64,000 nucleotides of DNA from Bemisia tabaci (Eukaryota > Arthropoda > Insecta > Hemiptera > Aleyrodidae), in contig NC_092793.1 of NCBI RefSeq assembly GCF_918797505.1, forward strand, positions 72,971,912 through 73,035,911, read 5' to 3'. Under the pieces are notes generated by a model. It worked only from the letters and a program-made list of their open reading frames with translations. It was not told the DNA's origin and did not search any database. Of this stretch, positions 47,601-56,270 are shown piece by piece. Positions within the stretch are counted from its first letter, which is position 1, and each line of letters starts with the position of its first letter. The translations under genes and the position numbers were made by a program.

Positions 47601-49365
47601 TATCAAATTATTCATCTCCTTTTAGCATGTAAATCTGAGACATTCTCTTTACCGATGCGACTGGTTCTCAGAGAACTTGGAATTCAAGAAACTTTTCCTC
47701 TGTTTCAATTTGCCGATGTTCTGCCCTGTTCAGATTAGAGTTCTTCGGGTTCAGCCTTACAATCTTGAAACTTTTTCGCTGGTAAGTGATAAGTCTTGGT
47801 TGAAACTACATCCACTTATTGGACGTATTTCTGCCAAACGGAACTATGTGCATTAAGACATGAGCCCTGAGACCCATTAGAATATATGCATAACAGAGCT
47901 CACTTCATAATGTACATAGTTCCGTTTGGTAGAAATACGTCCAATTCATATTACGCACGCGAAGGTGGACACTGGTGCTTTTAACCGACATATTTCGTTC
48001 CTGAGACGACTAAATTGTCGTAGTGGCAATGTGTAGACAATCGCAACAATATGAAGGCACTTCAAAAGCTTTTAAAGTCCTTCACAAGTAAAAATTTCAT
48101 TGTGCCTTTAAAAAAGTTGAAAAACGCGGACTCCGCGAGTTTAAACATTACAGCCAAATACAGAGCGAAGCGGCGTGGCGCGGCGTGCTGCCAGCGCGAT
48201 GCGCGCATTGGCGCCTACAAACCTAACAGGGATACTTCACGCATTGCGTGATGCGCGCATTGGCGCCTACAAACCAAACGGGTGAGACGACTAAATTGTC
48301 GTAGTGGCAATGTGTAGACAATCGCAACAATATGAAGGCACTTCAAAAGCTTTTAAAGTCCTTCACAAGTAAAAATTTCATTGTGCCTTTAAAAAAGTTG
48401 AAAAACGCGGACTCCGCGAGTTTAAACATTACAGCCAAATACAGAGCGAAGCGGCGTGGCGCGGCGTGCTGCCAGCGCGATGCGCGCATTGGCGCCTACA
48501 AACCTAACAGGGATACTTCACGCATTGCGTGATGCGCGCATTGGCGCCTACAAACCAAACGGGGATACTTCACGCATTGCGTGTCGCGTTGGTCGCCCTC
48601 GCCCGCCGCGCCGCCTCGAGCAACTATTTCGCAACAGAGGTGCTGCACAGTATCATACGATATTGAAAGCGCCAAACATATTAAGAATGACAGGCGTCCT
48701 TTAAGAGTATGGAAATTTCCTTGCAAAATAAATCAAGATACTACGGCACAAAAAGATGCTAACTCTGTTTACTCATTGAAACGCTCTACAACAGCAGCCA
48801 GGAAAACAAGAAATGAACGTAGGCACGAAGCTGAGAATCGAAAACGATGCAAAATTTACACCATTAAAATTAGAGCTTTCAACCATATGGTAATAAAATT
48901 TGCGGAATTTTTGGACCATACTGATTTAAATCTCTAATAAATTTCTTTGTTGGTAAAAAATAACTGATTTTACCGGAGTAAAAATTTGGGAGAGCAAGTA
49001 GCGACAAGAGTTAGAAGAGTTTATGAGCGTGGAGAATGGACACCAGGTTTTTCGGGAATTGGTTTCCTCTATATCTAGCTTCCATCGCCACGAACCGATT
49101 TAGGGTACTATTTTAATTTTAGTTTTTCATTTTTTCCGTTAATTACAGTTGATCGTGCCTGGTAAATTGGTTGAAATTTCCAGTGTTTTTATCATTGAAT
49201 ATTTGATATTGATATGGATATTTTTATTTCGTCGGAAAAATTCAGTTATTTAAGATACATCATTTTGAAGCTCAAGTCACATGATTTTATTTTTCCTCAT
49301 TCCAGAATCTTTCAAGAGCGTTTTCCTACGTACGGTTTCTCCTGCAACTTTCTAGGACCAGTTAA
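40739..49365 (+). CDS. Odorant receptor OR-D, complete, 436 aa, seven exons
   Basis: Insect odorant receptor subunit (7tm_6), expected with Orco in olfactory neurons. Exons: 40739-41217, 42506-42819, 44346-44421, 45696-45795, 46915-47040, 47626-47781, 49306-49365; total 1311 nt, one frame, TAA stop. An in-frame stop at 40688-40690 and the IENDWHCKLLM block, aligned with DNWRYKLM of OR-B, support the ATG. Landmarks: a long exon 1 ending VVSPFLR; TFILRRVWYPKW in exon 2; GIVDWHILWR|ESHLI across 3/4; ELMSSGASIRTLIHG in exon 5; LRHSLYRCDWFSENLEFKK in exon 6; SRAFSYVRFLLQLSRTS at the end. It differs from OR-B and OR-C in structure: their intron 1 is absent, and the next intron lies about 20 codons upstream of theirs. 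The most divergent member of the array; intact by inspection. Confidence 0.9.
41397..42277. repeat. 165-bp direct repeat flanking an insert
   Basis: 41397-41562 and 42106-42277 are about 90% identical (AAAAGCTAATCTCTCTCTGA ... GGATCATTATTCCGTGG ... ATCCTCACA). They bracket the poly-T and CTGGCGCCTACAAACC element between them. In OR-D intron 1. Confidence 0.7.
41617..42105 (-). repeat. CTGGCGCCTACAAACC-type element with a poly(T) run
   Basis: A poly(T) run of about 40 bp (41617-41657) is followed by AACGCGGACTCCGCGAGTTT, then two direct and one inverted copy of the CTGGCGCCTACAAACCTAAC unit, a GC-rich GGTCGCCCTCGCCCGCCGCG block and AACAGAGGTGCTACACAGT. Read on the minus strand, the T run would be a 3' poly(A), so a SINE-like nature is possible. 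Confidence 0.55.
43041..43298 (+). repeat. TCGACGG-family MITE, subfamily B
   Basis: AGTCGACGGTGTAGGTCGAC at the left, CTCGGTTTGCGACGTCGCAG next, TTGCCGACTTACACCGTCGA at the right. In OR-D intron 2. Confidence 0.75.
43347..43574. repeat. CACTGAAAAAAGA-type TIR element
   Basis: CCTGAAAAAAAAGATTGGTA and GAATTTACCATTCC at the left are mirrored by GGAATAGTAAATTC and TACCAATCTCTTTTTTCAGTG at the right. An internal copy of the arm sequence starts near 43490. Confidence 0.65.
43877..44180. repeat. TACATAGAGTCGTAAT-type TIR element, copy 3
   Basis: TACATAGAGTCGTAATAAGA and GAGCTAGCGCCACTTTTAAG at the left; GATCAAAACATGGGCCCAGC and ACGACTCTGTGTA at the right. Shares GTGCCGGGTCAC with the other copies. 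In OR-D intron 2. Confidence 0.65.
45858..46266. repeat. TGTCGCAGGCAATTAGC-type TIR element, copy 2
   Basis: TGTCGCAGGCAATTAGCAAT and CACCGGCAATTTGC at the left; GTAAATTGCCGGCGATATCC and TTGCCTGCGACA at the right. In OR-D intron 4. Confidence 0.65.
46454..46610 (-). pseudogene. C-terminal scrap of a non-LTR retrotransposon ORF
   Basis: The minus strand from 46610 to the TAA at 46475-46477 reads a conceptual tail containing EGLWEDKEFWRLGVAER. This aligns with FLWRIGVAERPSAP at the C-terminus of the 34276-35907 reverse transcriptase ORF, including the same stop position. A short TATA/CATG tail follows. It is the extreme 3' end of a related but distinct element, severely 5'-truncated. Confidence 0.65.
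47818..47944. repeat. Hairpin MITE after OR-D exon 6
   Basis: ATTGGACGTATTTCTGCCAA and ACGGAACTATGTGCAT at the left pair with ATGTACATAGTTCCGT and TTGGTAGAAATACGTCCAAT at the right. Arms of about 36 bp. Confidence 0.75.
48002..48563. repeat. Identical 281-bp tandem duplication
   Basis: TGAGACGACTAAATTGTCGT starts at 48002 and again at 48283, and I see no difference over 281 bp. Each unit contains AACGCGGACTCCGCGAGTTT and CTACAAACC units of the element also found at 41617-42105. That element continues to about 48760 after the second copy. In the OR-D last intron. Confidence 0.85.
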
Positions 49366-49527
49366 GGATTTCAACAGTTTCGAGAGACCTCTGTGAAACT
49401 TGACTTGCTTGACCAAATTGCCAGTGACATCGACGATGAATTACAAAACTTCCAAAAAAAAAATCGTCAATTTGTCGCGTTATCACTAATCATATCACTA
49501 CCTCTGTACAACTGATGGAACTGCGAT

Positions 49528-49930
49528 CAGTGGCAAAGCGTGAATGATCTATTATCGATATTTCCCTTTGTGAATCTGTGGTAAAGAATCGGTTATTAAG
49601 GTGTTCATTGCGAGCACCCTGTTTATCGATCGTTTTCCATAGCGACGGTGTAAGTCGGCAATCACATAACTCGATTTGCGACGTCGCAGACTTCCTGTCA
49701 TACTTTATTTTTTAAACGGGAAACCACTCGACGGCAACTCTTTAAAACTGCCGTGATTTTTCTTCTCGGTGCGAAGAAAATTCTGCAAAAACTTCAAGAA
49801 ATAATGTCAATTTGTTCTCCTTTAAAAAAATATAACATAGAGGCGGAGATTTTCAGTCACCGCACACGAGTTATGTGATTGCCGACTTACACCGTCGATA
49901 GGTTCAAATAGCAGATCAATCCAGTGGCGT
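49528..49930. repeat. CAGTGGCG-type MITE split by a nested TCGACGG element
   Basis: CAGTGGCAAAGCGTGAATGA at the left and GGTTCAAATAGCAGATCAAT...CCAGTGGCG at the right are the two halves of a family member also seen at 8040 and 8957. The split point lies between CGTTTTCCATA and GGTTC. Confidence 0.65.
49640..49900 (+). repeat. TCGACGG-family MITE, subfamily B, nested
   Basis: GCGACGGTGTAAGTCGGCAA at the left, TTGCCGACTTACACCGTCGA at the right, forward orientation. Inserted in the element at 49528. Comparison with TTCTTTTCCATATAGGTTTA at 9059 gives a TA target. Confidence 0.8.
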
Positions 49931-49957
49931 AACTAGATATCCTCGCGCGCCCCCGCC

Positions 49958-50192
49958 GCACAGTGGATTGAGTCAATTCGAGAGGTCGGACATGAAATTT
50001 TTAACTAAAACTGCAAATTTTTGTGTTTATTTCGTCACATTTTACATTTCAAGGGATGCTTTTCAAAGAAAATTTCACGAGGAAACCAATGAAACCACTT
50101 TTAGAACCTCAAAATGTTGTATAAACGGAGTTATCGGCGTTTAAAATTTAAAATTTTGTCCGACCTTTCCTATAGACTCGATCCACTGTGCG
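49958..50192. repeat. CGCACAGTGGATTGAGTC-type TIR element
   Basis: CGCACAGTGGATTGAGTC and GAGGTCGGACA at the left pair with TGTCCGACCTTTCC and GACTCGATCCACTGTGCG at the right. About 235 bp, non-coding, directly after the nested pair at 49528. Confidence 0.7.
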
Positions 50193-50394
50193 CCGATTCG
50201 AGGCTGCGCCCTTTCATCCCGTTTTTACTTATCAACAGCTTTTTCAAAAGATGGAAAGAAACAAAAGATATAATCTTCCATTCATTTTAATTGAAGTAAC
50301 TTTAAACTTAACTTGAGTAGAAAAAACCACAAATAATTGTATTGCAAATAATTGAGCATTTGAGTAAGTTACAGAAAAATCCGCTCTCCTCGGC

Positions 50395-50400
50395 TTTATT
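50395..50400 (-). terminator. Candidate polyadenylation signal
   Basis: AATAAA on the minus strand, about 42 nt past the stop codon of the 50442-50661 frame. Confidence 0.4.
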
Positions 50401-50441
50401 TCAGGTATTTACTCTGGGGAGGGTCTCTTAAAGCACATTGA

Positions 50442-50661
50442 CTAGCCCTCAGGGTGGGAGAGCTGATCTCGCCCTGGAGCTGGGACGGTTTGAGGTCTTT
50501 TCGAGGTTGTTACTTTCAGGGGTCTGGTGGCCTTACGCACAAACGCAGAGATCGTGTTAGTTTTCGGCTCTGATGAGGATCTTGCCATTCTCGACTTTGC
50601 CACACTCTGCGTCGCATCCGAACGAGCAATCGCAACGTTCGCATCGGATGAGCTCATACTC
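50442..50661 (-). CDS. Candidate terminal exon of an unrecognised gene
   Basis: On the minus strand an acceptor with a strong pyrimidine tract (ggttttttttctag) ends at 50662, and the frame then stays open to TAG at 50442-50444. It starts near an in-frame ATG (50657), reading MSSSDANVAIARSDATQSVA, then a basic, Ser/Thr/Pro-rich stretch (SEPKTNTISAFVRKATRPLK) and ends RDQLSHPEG. The predicted product is hydrophilic and probably disordered, about 71 residues from the ATG. A polyadenylation signal follows the stop. I recognise no family. Upstream exons would lie at higher coordinates, toward the hairpin at 50741 or the CpG-rich patch near 53000. It could equally be a chance frame or a piece of a retrocopy. 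Confidence 0.35.
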
Positions 50662-50740
50662 CTAGAAAAAAACCAGCATTCCAATGAACACAACATATAC
50701 CTACAATACGCATGGTCAAGAGTAGCATAGAAAAAAAAGG

Positions 50741-50890
50741 AGGTGTTTGCATTTCGGGCATCTTGGAATTTTTTGATGACTTGATGACGTGGGTGGGTAC
50801 AGCTACGTTTAGCGTGAAGGGGACGTCGCCGTACCCACCTACGTCATCAAGTCATCAAAAAATTCCAAGATGCCCGAAATGCAAACACCT
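50741..50890. repeat. Near-perfect hairpin, 60-bp arms
   Basis: 50741-50800 and 50831-50890 are inverted copies with one mismatch seen (GTGGGTGGGTAC against GTAGGTGGGTAC), separated by a 30-bp loop. The arms begin AGGTGTTTGCATTTCGGGCA. No other copy lies in the window. Confidence 0.9.
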
Positions 50891-51233
50891 TGCAAGAGTA
50901 GGAAATCTAGATCACCCTATGATTGTGCCGTCGTACTGTTTCGAAGCGAATATAAGGTATCAGCTGGGGCTGAATGATTACGTAGGTATTATACGTATGG
51001 AGAGTTAAGGCCATATTAGGGCCACAGTTACTCCCTAAATAGCTCTTTTCCTCATGTTCTATAATTCTATATCGATGGTGAAAGTGCAGAAGTGCGCATC
51101 TCGGAAAACACGATTTTCCAGGAGAATAAAAAAACTGTGTACATTCCTCCTGTCAGTAGAGGGGTAATAATTTCTCGAACTGTTAGAAAATACGGCAGAA
51201 ACGTCGAGATTCGCGTATTCGGCACTAAGAATC

Positions 51234-51370
51234 GGACTGCATTTTGCAATTTGGAACTATAAATTCTGGCTCTTCTGGAAAAACACTTATGTGCATGGAG
51301 AAACTAATGGCACATACGTTGTTTTTAAACCGGGCTAGAATTTATAGTTTCAAATTGCAAAATGCAGTCC
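51234..51370. repeat. GGACTGCATTTTGC-type TIR element, best copy
   Basis: GGACTGCATTTTGCAATTTG and AACTATAAATTCTGGC at the left pair with their reverse complements ending GCAGTCC. About 137 bp; a complete reference for the copies at 19677, 19901 and 26716. Confidence 0.75.
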
Positions 51371-52460
51371 AATTTACACTCTATCTTGAGATAGGTAGAC
51401 ATTTTTGCAATTAGTGTTTCAAACCTGTTGTTGGCGGATATTGATAATTTAAAGACTGAAAAAAGCTAGTTTCACGCTTACAATTCCTTTTAAGAGGCTT
51501 TAGTTTGATCTCATAAAGCCAGAACAAGCATTGGATGATTGGAAAATGGCATTTGTTCACGAGATACGCATTTCTGCAATTAGCGATTTTAGCGTCGCGC
51601 AAGCCGGCGAAGGAAGTGCGGTCGAGCGTCGAGTCATCTTCACAGTGTGATGCGCCTTCAATCCAGCGAGCGGCAATGTGCGTATACCTGTAGTCGAATA
51701 GTTATCGAAAATAACTCTCTGCGAGTTATTTGCGATAAGTATGCGATGCGAGAGTCTCGCATTGCGTTTGGTGCAATGCGATAAAGAAGTATTCATGCAG
51801 TCTTGTAGGCGCTAACATGCGGTCCACGCCGACCGCACTGTTTATTGGCCCAATGCAAGAAGTATTCATTCAGTCTTGCAGGCGCTTATATGAGTTTGAC
51901 GCGACGAAAACTACCGAAATCAACCTCTACCGAAGATGTTAACGTTTTTATTGTCTATTGGTAACGGGAAATTTGAATTGCCCGGTCACAAAAACAAAAC
52001 CATGCGCGAGTCAAATTGCGCACTACACCGGCTTTAGCAAACTACTCAATCGAGCATTGTCTCTTTGGCACACTGTGTTGTTCCAAGTGTGTACACCTTG
52101 AGCTGAGCGTCAAGATTGAGGTTGCCATGTTTTCATATTACTGAGACTGTCATAGTGAAGTTAGGCGTGCAATTTAACCCAAGTAAATCATCCTTTCTTC
52201 CATGAGCGGAAAGGTTGAATTTATTCATGAAAAATGTAATTACCACGGTTAGGAGTTAAGGCTCAGGATTTCGATCCTTCGAGCTTGAGCTCGAACATTG
52301 ACGAGAGATCGATATCCTCGTCGCCTATTGGTGTTCACACCGCGAGCCCGCAATCCTGAGATTGAAGGATTGTGGATAAATTGTCCTGTTTTTTTTTTTT
52401 CACTCATTTTTTCAATTTTTTAATTGAAAAAGAAGCTAGCTTGATAGCTTGACATACATA

Positions 52461-52715
52461 TCGACGGTGTAAGTCGGCAATCATATATCTCGGTTGCGGT
52501 GTCTGAAAATCTCCGCCTCTATGTTATTTTTTTGAAAGAGAACAAATTGACATCATTCCTCGAAGTTTTTTCAGCATTTTCTTCGCACAGAGAAGAAAAA
52601 TCTCGGCCGTTTCAAAGAATTGCCGTTGAGTAGTTTTCCGTTTAAAAAATAAAGTATGACAGGAAGTCTGCGACGTCGCAAACCGAGTTATGTGACTGCC
52701 GACTTACACCGTCGA
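52461..52715 (-). repeat. TCGACGG-family MITE, subfamily B, reversed
   Basis: TCGACGGTGTAAGTCGGCAA at the left and GGAAGTCTGCGACGTCGCAA then TGCCGACTTACACCGTCGA at the right. TA stands at both ends. A more eroded relative follows at 52725-52845. Confidence 0.78.
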
Positions 52716-52914
52716 TATATAATCCTGCGAAAGGAGAAAAAAAATCAAGATAGTTTTAAATAAATTAAGTTGAAGATGGCAGGGAATTTACGCTTCCGCA
52801 ACGTCACATAAGGAGATCCGTAGCTTCCCATTTTGGTCATCGATTTGTTTATATCTCGTTCAAAAGCTGATCTGAACTTCCCGTTGTGTGAATGTAGTTA
52901 ATTTCAGGACAATT

Positions 52915-53200
52915 TTGAAGTACGCTTCCGCCGTAAATCCATCATCCACGGCGATTTCCATGACGACAAACGCCCGGGGCAATCGAATTATCAGCTGACC
53001 GAAAGAAAAGCGCCCGGAAATTACGAAAAAAATCGCGCATCTCCTGACGGGATGAACGGGATAACGCGAACTCTCAAAGGGAGCAAGGGGTGCGGGACCC
53101 GCCACGCGATTCCTCTATTTTTCCGGGACGGTCAAGCCGGTACCACACGTGCCCGGATCGTCCCGCGTCCCCGCTGAATTTTGACCCGAAGGATCGAGCT
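52915..53200. other. CpG-rich patch
   Basis: GC and CpG content rise sharply against AT-rich surroundings, most strongly at 53020-53190 (GGGACCCGCCACGCGATTCC, GGATCGTCCCGCGTCCCCGC). Open frames occur on the minus strand but none resembles a known protein. It could be a promoter/first exon of a minus-strand gene or a foreign insertion. Confidence 0.35.
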
Positions 53201-54458
53201 TACGAAATGATTTGGGGAAAAAAAAATGTAAAAAATGGGGAACAAAATGACTGACCTCTATTCCCGAGATAATTGATAATATTATGCGGTTGTAAAAACG
53301 GAATTCACTTTCTTCGTTTTACACTTTGGGGAATATTGTTTCATTCGGAAATCGCAACTACTTTTAGCTGATGATGTCACTAAAACAACCCTAATTTGAA
53401 ATGATTACTTACGTTTTGGAGTTACAGGCGATCCAAAAATACTCAGAGGATAGGCTTGTGGAGAAGCAAGTTACTTTGTGAACAACTGAACACTCTAAAA
53501 TTTTATATGGAACATACCTTGAAATTGATTGTAATATTTCTTTTTTAAATGTTTTTTTTTTTTTATTTAAATGATGTCTTCAAAAAACCTTGGTTGCGCT
53601 TTCGATTTCTGGGCTTGAGGTTAAATCATGTACGATTTTTGTAAGAAATTGAGGTTATTTTTATCATCCTGAATTTATTTATCCTTTTATTTATCCATGG
53701 CATAATGAGGAAACAGAATTGTTAGATATTGATTCCTAGGAAAAGTATAATATTGAGGAGATGTATCGAATAATCAGCAAAAATAGAAAAAAATATGTTT
53801 CAGATGATAAACATTATAACTTAGAAAATATAGCAGAAATGATATTTAATGATGAAAATATTGATCTGAATTCTGAGAATTCAGATTGGAAAAATGGGCA
53901 AAACAATGATGATTACGACATTTTTGATAATAACAATAAAGAGAATAAAAATTATGAACAAAATACAATTAGAGGGACATTTCCAAACATTAAATTTAAT
54001 GAAAGTGACAGTGAAATTTTAAGATTACTGAACACTGAGCAAAAATATTTTGCTCTACAAATCTTGCACGATTACGGATTTAAAAAACCCCATTTCATTA
54101 CTTTTTGTCTGGTCTTGCAGGCACTGGAAAAAGTCATCTTGCCAATGACATAGTAAAATTAGTGACAAATCATTTAAATTCGATAAAAATTCAAAATCAT
54201 CATTAAAATTAGTGACAAATCATTTAAATTTTTCAATTGGTGAGCAACATGGTGCTTTGAAAGTATTAACTGTTGCACCAACAGGAAAAGCTTAATTTCT
54301 GATTAAAGGCACTCCACTTCACCATGCATTTGCTCTTCCAATTAATCAATTCACAGGTCCTACTCCAGTTTTAAGTGGAGACTTTGTGTCCAAAATAAGA
54401 TTGAATTTCAAGTTAATCAAATTACTCATCAATTACTCAGTAGCCGGTAGTGTAGGAT

Positions 54459-54635
54459 ATGGAGCGTTCAAAGCGAAAACTTCAAGCCACTGACAGTGAG
54501 CCTATGAAAAAGAAAACTAGAAACTCAGCGGTCATTTTGAGTGATGATAAAGATACTGAAAAGGTCATCATAAAGAGGAGTCAGCGTATTGCAAATTGTA
54601 CATCATCTTTAAAATATGTAAAATCAGGTGTTTAA
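54459..54635 (+). CDS. Small ORF in the helicase remnant, Ser/Asp/Lys-rich
   Basis: A 58-codon frame starting MERSKRKLQATDSEPMKKK and containing ILSDDKDTEKVI and SSLKYVKSGV. Its second half recurs as a diverged copy at 54748-54909 (SSDDSDTEKL ... SSLKQVKSGV), so the source protein probably had an internal repeat. No family recognised; likely part of the decayed element rather than a live gene. Confidence 0.25.
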   Translation: MERSKRKLQATDSEPMKKKTRNSAVILSDDKDTEKVIIKRSQRIANCTSSLKYVKSGV

Positions 54636-54909
54636 AAAAAATGTCACAGAAGAAAGAGATTGCAAGAGGAAATCTCAGATTGAGAAACCTAAAATACTGA
54701 AAATACTGCAAACAAAGCAGGAGCAGTAGGCACATCAATTGAAAAGGTCATTTTCAAGTGATGATAGTGACACTGAAAAGCTTACTGTAATGACGAGTCC
54801 TCAAATTGCAAATTTGAAATCATCTTTAAAACAAGTAAAATCTGGTGTTAAAAACAATGACACAGAAGAAAGAAATTCCAGGAAGAAATCTCAAATTGAG
54901 AAACCTAAA
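54519..54909 (+). repeat. Two diverged ~165-bp direct repeats
   Basis: 54519-54695 and 54748-54909 share AGTGATGATA, CATCTTTAAAA, GTAAAATC, GGTGTTTAAA, GACACAGAAGAAAGA-like and CAGATTGAGAAACCTAAA-like blocks in the same order. Confidence 0.65.
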
Positions 54910-55929
54910 AAATACTGATGAAGTTTCCATGCTGGGGAAAAAGAGATTCTCACAAATAAATACAGGCTCCAACAGATATTTGGCAATGACTGAGATTTAG
55001 GTAATATATCAATAATACTAGTTGGAGCTATTACGCCATTAGACTGCTAAAGCCAGTTTTCAATATTAGTTTTTTTGACATAGAGCACAATTAATCACAA
55101 TATCTAGGCATTGATTTATCATACAAGAAATTTAAGTATTTCGAACTAAAACGATCATGCGCCAGAAAGATGACATTCTGTTTTGCATTGCTTTGACACA
55201 TTTTGGTGAAGGAAATATAACTGATACTGATTTAAAACTCTTCAATTCTAGGAACTTTGAAAAGAAAATGAAGAATACTACCTATTCATTTATTGTAATA
55301 TTTGATTATAAATCAGTTAACACTCACAATTTTAATATTTTAAATAAAATAGATTCTCAACTACTTGAAAGTTTAGCAATTGACACTGTTAAAGATACAA
55401 GGTCTGACACAGAAAAAAATAAAATCTTAGAAACACATAAAAAAAAAACACAGAACGCAAACTCAAGGATTATGGTACAATTTATTGCTAAAAGAAACCA
55501 GCAATTACATGATATTTAAAAATATAGATATTAATGACGGGCTAGTTAATAGTTCTGTAGGAATATTGAAACACATGGAAATACTAGAAAATAGCATACC
55601 AACAGAATTTTTTTTTTTAAATGTGAAGATCATTCAATTGAAAAGATAGCAAAAAGAAAAGCATCAAACTATGACAATGAAATTTTAAAGGATTGGGTTC
55701 CAATCAAGAGACATGAAGTGCCTGTTAATAATATTAAATTGAGGATTTTGTTTAGTGAGATAATAGAGCTGCACACCTAAAAATCACTGGTTTACATAGT
55801 AAAAAAAGTCGACTTATCATTGATAGTTTGGTCAAGAAGACTTCAGTGAACAATTTGATGATAATATTGAAACTCCTGGCTCTATCTGACGAGATAAACA
55901 CTGCCCTTAATACAACTGCTAAAATATGT

Positions 55930-56270
55930 TGCCAAAAGTGGCGACTGTTTGCGCTCAATGCGCCTACTAAAAAGAGGGTGCGTGGGTCTTGGCGAGACCA
56001 CGGCGAATTAGAGTTGGTTTTTGCGCCGGCAGCGCGTAAAAACCCAAAGGGGATGGCCCCTCCGGCTACTCCCAGGTGAAACACCCGAGACGTAGGATGA
56101 CGCTCGTAAAGGGGGAGGGGGGGGGCGTCAGCCTGTTGAGTTGCCTCAAAAGGGGGGGGGGGCGATGTGCTCGTAGTCTCGGAACAGGGCGGCCCGTGAC
56201 GCGGCTCAGTGGAGTCTTCGTCCGGTGCTGTCGCAAAAGAATAGCCATCGGGGTGTTCATTTTCAGCCTT
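55930..56270. other. GC-rich patch with G runs
   Basis: GC-rich sequence (GGTGCGTGGGTCTTGGCGAG, TGCGCCGGCAGCGCG) with poly-G tracts at about 56109-56127 and 56150-56162. Several overlapping frames are open on both strands, as expected for GC-rich DNA; none is recognised. Confidence 0.3.

Larger units (their letters stand above)
53761..55690 (+). pseudogene. Decayed PIF1-type helicase (Helitron-like), interrupted
   Basis: An open frame from 53761 encodes an acidic Asn/Asp-rich region, then a helicase-like lead-in (LNTEQKYFALQILHDYGFKK). It runs out of frame just before GLAGTGKSHLAND, a Walker A motif found in the next frame at 54112-54150. Farther on, VLTVAPTGKA, a stop, then HHAFALPINQF resemble helicase motif Ia and the region after it. 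A separate block follows (54459-54910, listed), then a 120-codon frame at 55157-55519. A shifted frame from 55511 then reads NIDINDGLVNSSVGILKHME, the C-terminal block typical of PIF1/Helitron helicases. Frameshifts, stops and an internal unrelated segment show it is dead. A Helitron source is likely because Helitron Rep pieces occur elsewhere in the window, but other PIF1-carrying elements are possible. Confidence 0.6.

Noticed and set aside
530..49365. Gustatory rather than odorant receptors
   Set aside because: The C-terminal TYhhhhhQF motif of gustatory receptors is absent; the ends read FSYxxFLLQL as in ORs.
52860..53105. 81-codon minus-strand frame in the CpG-rich patch
   Set aside because: No recognisable domain; open frames are expected in GC-rich DNA. 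Kept only as a region of interest.
55752..56084. 110-codon minus-strand frame and overlapping plus-strand frame at 55828-56079
   Set aside because: Both are open through the same GC-rich patch, neither shows a known domain, and no splice or poly(A) context supports either.
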